From Silene noctiflora (Eukaryota; Streptophyta; Magnoliopsida; Caryophyllales; Caryophyllaceae), in contig VHZZ01006665.1 of the NCBI GenBank assembly GCA_009801015.1, positions 46,080 through 71,049 of the forward strand: a stretch of DNA of 24,970 nt, given 5' to 3'. Below, piece after piece: positions 1-9,500 of the stretch. The notes under the pieces are model-generated. The model was given only the letters and a program-made list of their open reading frames with translations. It searched no databases and was not told where the DNA came from. Each line of letters opens with the position of its first letter. Positions within the stretch are counted from its first letter, which is position 1. Position numbers and translations under genes: made by a program.

Positions 1-813
1 AGGAAACTATAAACTTAGAATACAACCAAATAAAGGAGAAATAAGGAAAATCTAACTAATTACAAGATATGACAATATGAACACAATATTAACAAGATAT
101 AGGAGATATGGTAGTATCTACAGTCGGATCTTTATCATATATTACATATGTTTTGATAATAACGTCTTAAGAGAGACTTACAAAATATAATAATACATTA
201 GTATTGTTATTCATGTAACAATATTTGAATCTCTTGAACAAATTAGGGTGTACACTACGTAGGTATATAGCACGCATCATAATGTTACCTTAATTTGATT
301 AGAGTTGTAGTAGTATTTTTTTTAGTTATATATGCAACATATATACTAAATGACTTCTTAGTTTTCTTTTGAATCATAATCATAAGTTTAGTACAAATGT
401 GAAAGTAGAGTTTTACACTAACGTAATTAGACTAGAATTTATTGAACATTGTAAATCAACATGATTAATACGATTAGACTAATACAGAGTAAGATTTATG
501 AGAAAGTAGAATATTACTTTAAATTAAACTCTTACTCTATAATTTTTTATTTGAACCTAGGTCATACGATATTGGGATATTAACTACTTTACTCGATTAT
601 AAAAAAAAAATCAATAAAATTGGTTTTATTAATTTATTAAAGTTCGAAATTAACAAAAAAAAAGTCGGATTGTTCAGATTCCAAACTAAAAAAAAATAGT
701 TAAGGCTCTTCTTTCATTAATATATATATTCTATGAAGACAGACTTGCATTTTTCAGATGCAAAAACCTACATTTTGTACAAACTCACTTAAAAACGAAA
801 TATTGTTTAGTTA

Positions 814-842
814 CCCGTGCCCCGCACGGGCATAAGATCTAG
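814..842 (+). mobile_element. Helitron 3' terminus (hairpin plus CTAG)
   Basis: Seen: a 7-bp perfect stem, CCCGTGC at 814-820 and GCACGGG at 824-830, with a CCC loop, then eight bases, then CTAG at 839-842 followed by T. Known: Helitrons end in CTRR, carry a GC-rich hairpin about 10 bases before the end, and insert between A and T. Inferred: this is the right end of a Helitron lying to the left. I could not identify its 5' TC end, so its length is unknown and no Rep/helicase coding sequence is visible. Confidence 0.6.
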
Positions 843-1729
843 TTTGATTTTAAATTTATATATTATATTTTTTGATAAAAATTCTAAAAAGTAAATCATT
901 ACCTTTGTTGCAAAAAATGGTTTAAATTGAGTATACTTTCCATTATATTTATTGAAATATTTTGATATGTATACATGATTAAAGTTAGTGTATCACAATG
1001 CGTTACATTTACTTAAAGAAGAACACTTTTGAGAAAGTTATAATTCTTAGACCATTAAATCAGAGATTTAAGATATTTTAAATAATGTGATGACGAGTGG
1101 AGATTTGTACTTAAATTATGGCTATTTGGACTTGTTCGAGTAGGTTAAGAAGGGGTTTTTAGGAGACCTGATACCTATCATACAAAAAAGCTAATATCTT
1201 GGTATTGATTACTAATTATTGATTATGTTGGTACCGCTTATAAATTAACCCTATTTATATGTAGTTGTATCAAAAAAATAAAAGGTGCAAATTTCTTATA
1301 AATATGTTGTTTGGCACATAGCATATGCAAGACATACACAACCAAAACATTCGAATAAGTTGAGATTCGAACCTATATGTTTGATATATAAATATCACAC
1401 GTTGTACATTAAAAATTGAAAAATGCATCAAATTATATTCACAACGTTTTGAACAAATATTAATTGATTTGGAACATAACGTATCGTGAAATGATCTAAC
1501 TTAAGAACTTAATATTCTTAACTTAAGAACCGCGCGAAGTGATATAATGTTCTTAAGTTATGGTCCAACTATTATAATTATTCTTATTAATTATACTTAA
1601 TGTATGAAAGTATTATCCGAGGTCAACATTCAATTACTAAAGGAGTCACAACTTTTAATTATTAGTTTGAGTTTTTGGGTGATATTGTTCCCTTACATAA
1701 TCAGTTGTGGAACCATGAGGGGTGGAAAT

Positions 1730-2231
1730 ATAGCCTGCTAGGTAGCACGGACACTTCTCTTAATCAGTCGTCTCGTGTCCGACACCGACACTCGGCGGAC
1801 ACACGTCGAAACGTGTCGGACACCTATATAGCCGTGTCTAACTTACCACATTTAATTGGGGTCGTGTCCAACGCGTGTCCATGGTATTTGAGCCGTGTCC
1901 GACGCGTGTCCATGGTATTTGGAACATCATTTGGGTGAATGATGTTCTTTAGACGAGAAACGAGCTGTCGAAAGAGATTGATTAGGAAATGGGTTTGGAT
2001 GAGAAATAAAAATGAGNTATAATCAAGAGCAANTTTTACCTTCACTTATTTAAATTTAATTTCAAATACTTTTACAAAAATAAAATCGAACATTTATAAC
2101 TATAAAATATATATTTTATTAAATTTAAATAACGTGTCCCGTGTCCTAAATTTCANGGNATGTCGTGTCACGTGTCCGTGTCGTGTCCGTGTCCGTGTCC
2201 GTGTCCGTTTTGGTGCTACCTAGATAGCCTA
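1730..2231. mobile_element. Non-autonomous hAT-like element with GTGTCC repeats
   Basis: The element spans 1738-2223 (486 bp). It starts CTAGGTAGCAC and ends with the exact reverse complement GTGCTACCTAG, giving 11-bp perfect terminal inverted repeats. The flanks ATAGCCTG (1730-1737) and ATAGCCTA (2224-2231) form an 8-bp target duplication with one mismatch, the size typical of hAT transposons. The interior is rich in GTGTCC and GGACAC hexamers: clustered at 1773-1920, including two copies of a unit ending CCATGGTATTTG, and in a pure run at about 2175-2207. No transposase frame is visible, so it is non-autonomous. The open frame across 1675-1938 is an accident of the hexamer repeat. Superfamily assignment rests on the duplication length. 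Confidence 0.7.
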
Positions 2232-2244
2232 TATAGTTCAAATA

Positions 2245-2499
2245 CTGCATATATGAGCAGCAGTGGAGGGCGCTAGCCCCCGCTGGCATTTGAAAAATTC
2301 ATAAGTTTTAATTTAAAATTTAAAATTTTTTCAAGGTTGCCTTATACTATAATCCCTACGCCCTCGTTCATAATTTTCATCCTCGTTAACTTCAAATCCT
2401 GGCTACGACACTGTATATGAGATCCCAAGTTTAAAGCATGTAACCTCTTATTATATTCTGCATATAAGATCCGAAGTTTAAAGCATGAAACCTCTTATT
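2245..2499. repeat. Local tandem duplication, first copy split by a MITE
   Basis: Two units of roughly 45-50 bp share CTGCATATA, then a GATCC-AAGTTTAAAGCATG core, then AACCTCTTATT. The first unit is 2245-2257 plus 2422-2457 and is interrupted by the MITE at 2258-2413. The second runs 2458-2499 without interruption. The copies differ at only a few positions. Confidence 0.7.
2250..2421. mobile_element. hAT-type MITE with perfect 8-bp target duplication
   Basis: The element is 2258-2413 (156 bp), flanked by the identical octamer TATATGAG at 2250-2257 and 2414-2421. It begins CAGCAGTGG and ends CTACGACACTG, so the termini are CAG...CTG with imperfect inverted repeats. The right end, read on the other strand (CAGTGTCGTAGCCAGGATTT), closely matches the left end of the element at 7012-7174, which places both in one family in opposite orientations. 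It carries no coding capacity. It interrupts the first unit of a local tandem duplication whose second unit (from 2458) lacks it. Confidence 0.75.
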
Positions 2500-2659
2500 C
2501 TCATCGGATGTCAACTAGTTTAGTCGATAAAATTATAAGAGATGATGCTTATGATTTGGGTTTGAACCCCTTTAGTGTAAAAATGCTTTTGTAGTTTCCT
2601 TTACACACACAAAACAAGAAATCTTCTTATTCTCACAAATGAACTTTCCTCACATATAT

Positions 2660-2964
2660 GAGGGGGGTGTTTGATTGAGGGAATTTGAATGAAATGGAAT
2701 GGATTTAATCCATTCTAGTGTTTGGTTGAGTCATTTCGGAATTGAGTTAGAATCCGGATGAATTCTAAATCAATTCCGACCCCTTATAATCTCATACCCA
2801 ACCATTACCCCAAGATTCCAACCCGATTCCATAATGATTCACATTTCATTCCATTCCTATGTTCAACCAAACAATATAAACCAAGTATGGGATTTAGAAT
2901 TCATTCCATAATGCGGTGACATTCCAATCCATTTCATTCCTTTCCTTCAAACCAAAGGCCTCTA
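2660..2964. mobile_element. Foldback/MITE-like element
   Basis: The left edge (GAGGGGGGTGTTTGATTGAG, then GAATGAAATGGAATGG) and the reverse complement of the right edge (GAGGCCTTTGGTTTGAAGG, then GAATGAAATGGATTGG) form an imperfect inverted repeat of about 40 bp. Inside is a second inverted layer in which TGTTTGGTTGA (near 2720) pairs with TCAACCAAACA (near 2863). There is no open frame and no clear target duplication, so the exact ends and superfamily are uncertain. Confidence 0.55.
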
Positions 2965-3450
2965 AAAGAATCCGTGTATTATTCACTCTTCAAGTCCAAA
3001 CTCGTTACTAATAATCTTGTGTATAACCTTATACGCTCCTACTTCTTATTACTCTGAGTATGAACTCATTTAGGAACTCACAAACTACAAATGTCTCCTA
3101 GATTAATACGTTATACATACTGTTTATTTTCTTGAACGAGACGACTTATTAACAACTCTAATCCAGATTGTATTGCTTTGAAGCCTTTCTTATCCTCTTA
3201 CATTTGCCGTACTTAGAAAATCATGAGTACAAGACAAGCAAAACCGTTAACGTAGATTCAATTAAAACTTCGTTTAACATCCAATAACAATTCAAGACGA
3301 CAATATGAGCTTGGCACGCACATTTAATTTGTTTGCATAGTTTCCCATTTCAGAAATAACGTTCACCAACTTATGTTGTGGACTATATTCCTTGCACGTT
3401 ACTTGTTATCTACTTATTTTGTTTTCTCCCTTTACTACTTTCAATCCGAC

Positions 3451-3457
3451 TATAAAT
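3451..3457 (+). promoter_or_regulatory. TATA box of the VPS62-like gene
   Basis: TATAAAT lies 156 bp before the start codon. Transcription would begin near 3480, and the first ATG after that point is the chosen start at 3607, so there are no upstream ATGs in the inferred leader. Confidence 0.5.
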
Positions 3458-3606
3458 TCGATTGTGACTCGTGTGCAACACCTTATCAACAAATTAAACA
3501 TTCAACACAAATATTGATTTGAGTATTGTCCACTTATATTGTAGTCGTACTCGTATCATTTAATTCATATTTCATATCAGGTCATTATAAAGTTCGAATA
3601 GCAAAT

Positions 3607-5703
3607 ATGGGAAATTGCGTCACAATGTCTAATTCAAATTCAAATAAGATTAAAGCTTTGCCAATTGATTCTACTTTCAATTTCCCCTCCCCTTTACCAA
3701 GTTGGCCACCGGGTATGTTTTCAATTATCGCTCTCAATTTATAAGAACGTGCCTAGATTACTCGATGGTCTGTTCGTCATACTTACATTTTACATTCTTA
3801 CGTATTATATTAAAGATGTCATTTGAGAACGTATTTTAAATAAAGAAACTAGACAACTTAATTTTGTCATCTATCTAGTGTCGTGGTTGAGGCGGAGAAA
3901 ATGTAAATATCACGAAAAATGTGGTTAAATTTTGAATGAACAGGAGGAGGATTTGCAACGGGGACAATTGATCTTGGAGGCCTAACAGCAAGTGAAGTCA
4001 CTACATTCAACACGGTGTGGGCGACATACGAAGGAGGACCGGAAAATAAAGGAGCAACCTTCTTTGAACCAACTGGACTACCAGAAGGATATCATATACT
4101 GGGCTATTATGCTCAGCCTAACAACCGAGCCCTTTTCGGCCGAGTTGTCGTAGCCAAGGACAATGATGGTGCAAGTCCAGCCTTAAAGAATCCCCAAGAC
4201 TATGCTCTGGTTTGGAGTAGCAAAAATGTGAATGTTAAACAAGATAATGTTGGCTACATTTGGGCTCCAATTCCGTTGGACGGGTACCAAGCCGTGGGCC
4301 TTGTGGTCACGACCACGCCCGGAAAACCGGCCTTGGACAAGGTTATGTGTGTTCGATCTGATCTCACGTCTGTGTGTGAGCCAGACGAGTTAATATGGGG
4401 TCGGTCTAAGGGCGCTGGCTCGGATGAGTTGAATATCTACGAGTCGAGGCCGGTTGATAAAGGGACACAAGTATGTTATTCCTTATTTTTTTTGTTTTTC
4501 TTTTTCATTACAAGGCCCGGGATTTGACCGTTACAGAACCATTAAGTTACCGATCATAACTGGTCTCTAACAATAAATTATAATCGCCAAAATTGAGCCG
4601 ACAATTTCTCACAATAAATTGTTCAATTGTCAGGACGTTCACTAACCTTAGCTACATGACAGGCATCCGCGGTAAGCACTGGCACATTCACGGCTCGAAC
4701 TGGTGACGGAACTACCACCAACATGCCTGTTTTAGTATGTTTGAAGAACATCCTCAAAAACTCCTCATACATGCCGAATTTAGACCAAGTTAAGACGCTC
4801 GTAAACTCGTATTCTCCAATGATTTACAATCATCCTAAAGACATATACCTCCCTTCCTCAGTTGAATGGTTCTTTATCAATGGTGCCCTTTTGTACAACA
4901 AAGGCCAAGAATCAAACCCGACTCCTATTGACCCAACCGGCTCAAACCTCCCCCAAGGTGGCTCGAACGATGGCTTGTACTGGCTCGACCTTCCTAAGGA
5001 CAACAACGAGCGAGAAAGGGTAATGAAAGGTGACATAACATCAGCTTATGCTTATTTCCACATCAAGCCTATGCTTGGTGGGACGTACACTGATGTAGCC
5101 ATATGGTTATTTTACCCGTTCAATGGTGGATCCACGGCTAAGGTCGGGTTAGTGAACATTCCATTAGGGAAAATCGGAGAGCATGTCGGAGATTGGGAGC
5201 ATGTCACCTTAAGAATTAGCAATTTTAATGGATTTCTAAGGAAAGTCTTTTTCGCGCAGCATGCTAAGGGAGAATGGGTTCATGCCTCTAATCTCGAGTT
5301 CTTGGATAATAGCAATAGATTTGTTGGTTACGCGTCTTTACATGGACACGCCGCATATGCTCATCCAGGGGATGTCTTGCAGGGGACGGAATTTGTCGGG
5401 ATTAGGAACGACACTGCGAAAAGTGACAAAATGTTGGATACTGCAAAAGATTATAAGATTATATCAGCAGAGTACATAGGAAGTGTAATTGAGCCACCAT
5501 GGTTGAATTATGCAAGGGAATGGGGTCCTACGATTGCGTATAATGTTGATGACGAGATTAAGAAGGCGTCCGGTTTACTGCCCGGTGTGATTAGGAAGAA
5601 GTCTGTGAAGTTTACAAAGAGTTTGCCTGCTGAATTGTTTGGTGAAGAAGGTCCTACTGGTCCTAAGATGAAGAGGAGTTGGGATGGGGATGAGATTAAC
5701 TGA
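3607..5703 (+). CDS. Plant VPS62/DUF946 family protein, 3 exons, 557 aa
   Basis: Exons are 3607-3712, 3944-4470 and 4663-5703. All introns (231 and 192 bp) are GT-AG and the coding total is 1674 nt including TGA. The protein matches the plant family annotated as vacuolar protein sorting-associated protein 62 (DUF946), whose biochemical role is unsettled. Family landmarks seen in order are LPSPLPSWPPG-type residues around 27-36 across the first junction, GFATGTIDLGGL just after it, VWATYEGGPENKGATFFEP, GTQ-ASAVSTGTF across the second junction, and GEHVGDWEHVTLRISNF at about 373-389. Length agrees with the 550-590 aa usual for the family. The N-terminus MGNC has Gly2 and Cys4, the pattern for N-myristoylation plus palmitoylation, suggesting membrane anchoring. 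The start is the first ATG after the TATA box. Exon 3 is also open upstream to 4660, but TGA at 4657 forces the acceptor at 4661-4662. No break is seen. Confidence 0.92.
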
Positions 5704-6571
5704 TCCCGGTGGCGTCCTTTCATTATCGCTTCTTCTTACTCCGTACTAATTATAGGAGTACAAATTTGATGTTAATTATTTGTACATTGATCCTAATTTA
5801 ACAAGAATGAAGATGATGTTCTGAAGTTCAATGCTACATGTTTCATGTCCTTGTAACTTTTTACAGATTAATTTGTTTTCTAGGAATTATGCTATGGATT
5901 TTTGGCGACGACCAATCAAAATAATAACGAAAAATATACTCCGTATGTATTATTATAAAAAAATAAAAACAAAAATAGTAAGCATTACAAGAAAAAAAAA
6001 AAATACACTATAACATAAAGTTTTGTTTTATACAAACGCAACTACAATTTCTAAAACCGAATTGAAATACAACTCTTTAACTCGCATATCCTGAATTTCT
6101 CGTATACCCATTTAAATTTCTAATATTCTAGTTTATGTTATGTATCACCTATAGTGAAATCCAGTTCGACATAGGCTCGTAACACATGATGAATATCACA
6201 TTATAATGAATTAACTACCTAACCGAAAGAGTAAAGACAACACTTTTATTTACCCCTGTTACATAACTACCATGTTGATCGAGAATATCCCCTATCGATA
6301 ATTGTGACAATTTTTTCAAAGCACTAAAACGTCTTATTGGATAAACCTATGACCTATCCCAAACTTCGATTTTGCAATCGCAAAAGTTATAAATAAAACG
6401 CTGGACCACAATATTTACGAAATGAGAGTTTTCACCTTTTCACCAGTCCCGCCAACCGACTTTGGTAATTGCACAGCAATCTTTGAGTACAAATTTAACG
6501 GTCAAAACTGAATTTGGCGCTTGTATATGTAGATAACACACTCACTAGTTCAGCAACAAAGCTGTGAAACA
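5704..6571. other. Intergenic: 3' UTR of VPS62-like gene and promoter of FAD oxidoreductase
   Basis: No gene is seen. The left part is presumably the 3' UTR; an AATAAA lies in the A-rich run at about 5960-5967 and could serve polyadenylation. TACTCCGTA-type octamers occur near 5738 and 5939. The right 200 bases carry TATAAATA at 6388 and an E2F-like TTTGGCGC at 6513-6520. The latter is a sequence match only. Confidence 0.6.
6388..6394 (+). promoter_or_regulatory. Candidate TATA box of the FAD oxidoreductase gene
   Basis: TATAAAT lies 184 bp before the ATG at 6572. A weaker TATATGTA near 6524, only 48 bp before the ATG, is an alternative but would leave almost no leader. Confidence 0.4.
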
Positions 6572-9500
6572 ATGAGCTGCTGTACAACCACCCATTTCTT
6601 TTTCCCTTTTATTTCCCAACCTCTCAAAACCCCTAAAACCCTAACCCTAATTTTCCACCCCAAATCGTTTCAATTCAACAAAACTCCTCGATTTCACCCA
6701 ATTTTAATGCAAGCCCAGAAGAAACCTACTCGGAGAAAACCATATGGGAGCTCAAGGAAGTCAAGTTTGAAGAAGTCGTTTACTCAGGAGCAGGTTGTGT
6801 TTTCGGCATCGGTTTCGGATGACCCGGAAGTTGGGATAATTGGGGGAGGAATGTCGGGTCTTATTTGTGCTTTGTTCTTGGAGAAACGTGGGGTTCGGTC
6901 TACTGTTTTCGATACGGTTGGTTAGTTTTTGTCCTTTCTCTTGATTATGATTTGTTCATAGTTTGGGGATTGGGTTTATTGAATGTTGTAGACTTGTAGG
7001 GTAAATTATGGTTAGTGACGGAACCAGGATTTGTACTTAAAAGGGTGAACTACTAATGAAATACTCTAAGCGAAACTAGAGAAAAATATCGAAAATTTTA
7101 ACTGAAAGTTTTGATCTTTTCGTTGCTGAGGTGGGGCAACCGCCCCTGCTAGCCTTCCTTAGTTCTGCCACTAAGAATGAGAGTTCGTATTACACATTTA
7201 CAATCATGCTTGTCTTGACTCTTGTGTGGCTGGCGAAATTACTGTTGTATGGATGTGGTTTTTTTATGTCTTGGTACTGACTAGTGTTAGTGTAGGATAT
7301 CGAGAATGATTGTGGTGATTTGCCTCTTATTATGATGAATAACTGAGTCTTATCTTGAAATGTTCTTTTGCACCATTTGTGAATCATATTAGGGGTATCT
7401 ATTGGAGTTTCGATATTCATTGACTGTTTTATTGTCGTAGGGGTTGCGTGGTTTGGGAGGGAGGATGGGAACGAGATTTATCGAGCCAAAGAACTTTGTT
7501 TTTGACCATGCTGCTCAGTTTTTCACTGTAACTGATCCGAGTTTTGCTGACTTGGTCAATGGATGGATTGAGAAAGGGCTAGTACGACAATGGCATGGTA
7601 CAGTTGGAGAACTTGAACCTGGTGGTCAGTTTGTAGAATTACCTGCTTCTCCACCGCGATATATAGCTGTCCATGGAATGCGTGTTCTGGCAGACACAAT
7701 TTTATCAGAGGTGATATATTTTTTTTCTTTGCTAAATCATAATTCATGAATATCCTTCTGAGTGATGAGTGCTTCTAAGGACTTGCTTTTTGTTCTCGAT
7801 ATTATATATCGGTTTCTATTCAATTAGCTAAAATTTTTTGTCGAGGTTAACATTGCATTAGGTTTTTTTTTTATCAAAGCCAAATTTGTGGAGCCTTCTC
7901 TCATCTCATATCTCCAGTATTTTTGCCTTTATGGAACCTCTCTGAAACAACTGAGTAAGATCCTTGATACTATGCAGGCGAAAAAAGTTAAGGTTGTCAG
8001 GCCTTGCTGGATCAGCAAACTAGAGCCATATAACGGAATGTGGCATTTAAGTGAAAATGGAAAGCCTCAGGGACAATTTGACACCATAGTTATTGCACAC
8101 AATGGTGAGTTGGTGACTTGTATATCTCGTTGTTGATATCCATGGTACTTCAATATTTGCCGGTAAATGAAATGTTTATATGCAAATAAAGACAGCATCT
8201 GAGGCTTTCCATACAGTTTCAGTGTCATTGTCATGTCCTTGCACATATATGCTCTGGCTGCAAATGTGATAAGTTGTCTTAATACAACACTCATCTGGGG
8301 TTTAAATCTACACAATTTCCCCTGAATCTCCTTTGACAAAGAGAGATTCCCTCATGACCCATTATGAGTATTGACTATTGAGTCAATAAGTACTTCGACC
8401 AACCCTCTCTACATAGAACCATGATTATGACTTAGGATTATCTTGGCTATCACAATGTATATCCTCAGATCAGTTTTTTTTTTTCTGTAGCAAAGTGATA
8501 CGGAGTATTATATCAACGATAAATTGACACCAATATTCTTTGTCATCAGGAAAATGTGCAAATCGCTTACTCGCTTCATCAGGCTTGCCACTAATTGCTA
8601 AACAGATGAAGGTTTGTGCTGAAACTTTGCAACTTTAAACATGTGTGGCTCTGGCAACTGCCTTTTCAGTTATTTTTTCCTGAGAAATTAACATTGTAAT
8701 TTGCTAGTTAACGTCTACTTTGCAAGGTTGCTTTATAGAATGCTATCTTTTGCTCCCTGAAGCCTAATTTGTGTTTTCTGCAGACATTGGAGCTAAGTTC
8801 TATATGGGCCCTTCTAGCATCATTTGATGATTCTCTTCCCATGAAATATCCCTTTGAAGGGGCATTTGTAAAAGGAATGGACGCTCTGTCATGGATGGGA
8901 AACAATTCTGCAAAACTGTCATCTATAGAATGTGCTCCCAATTGCTGGACCTTCTTTAGTACAGCTGCATTTGGGAAAAAGAACAAAGTTCCACAGGTTG
9001 GTTACATGTTGGATTGCGAGACATTAATTTGGTTGGGATTAAACTGATAATATGGACCATTCAAAAGACTGGTATACTTTTTGATGAATATTTACGTTTA
9101 CTATAATATCCCTCTCAGGAAAATATTCCAACTATCACGGCTGAGAGAGTCACTACGCAAATGCTTGCTGCTGTTGAGAGTGCATTAGGGCTATCAGAAG
9201 GATTGCTGAAGAAACCATTATACAGTAGGGTACAACTATGGTGAGGAACTTGTTTTTGTTCTTATATATACTGATCACATTCATTAGACATTGTATTGCA
9301 AGGTCTACAGGATCTTCTGCCTTTTCTCTCTATTTGTTGCATTAGAACATCACAGTTAGAACTGTAAAAAAAGATGCTGGGCAAGGAAAACAACGAATTA
9401 ATTTCTCTAGGGTTTGGTCGGTTTGTGAGAATAAAATGAAGCTAGAAGCTCCCCTGCAACAACTTGTGTAGCATCCTTTACTTTGTGATGTTAACTTGTT

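Larger units (their letters stand above)
1..3450. other. Intergenic region, AT-rich, repeat-bearing
   Basis: No convincing gene is seen before the VPS62-like gene. The few open frames of 60-90 codons have no recognisable protein character, and one lies inside a transposon full of GTGTCC repeats. The first 780 bases are low-complexity A/T sequence with a short AT run near 719-730. From 780 on the stretch holds a Helitron 3' end, two hAT-type elements, a small tandem duplication and a foldback element, listed separately. Around 2505-2580 a segment with a tRNA box-B-like motif (GGTTTGAACCC) may be an old SINE or retroelement scrap. Inverted copies of TAACTTAAGAAC occur at 1519-1530 and 1549-1560. 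Several N bases lie between 2018 and 2160. Confidence 0.7.

Noticed and set aside
1675-1938. 87-codon + frame
   Set aside because: It lies largely inside the hAT-like element and its codons follow the GTGTCC hexamer repeat, so it is a repeat artefact.
4830-5036. Minus-strand frames over the VPS62-like exon 3 (also 5508-5723)
   Set aside because: Antisense shadows of a well-supported coding exon.
8067-8339. 90-codon - frame across exon 3 and intron 3 of the FAD gene
   Set aside because: Overlaps a coding exon and an intron on the opposite strand with no recognisable domain.
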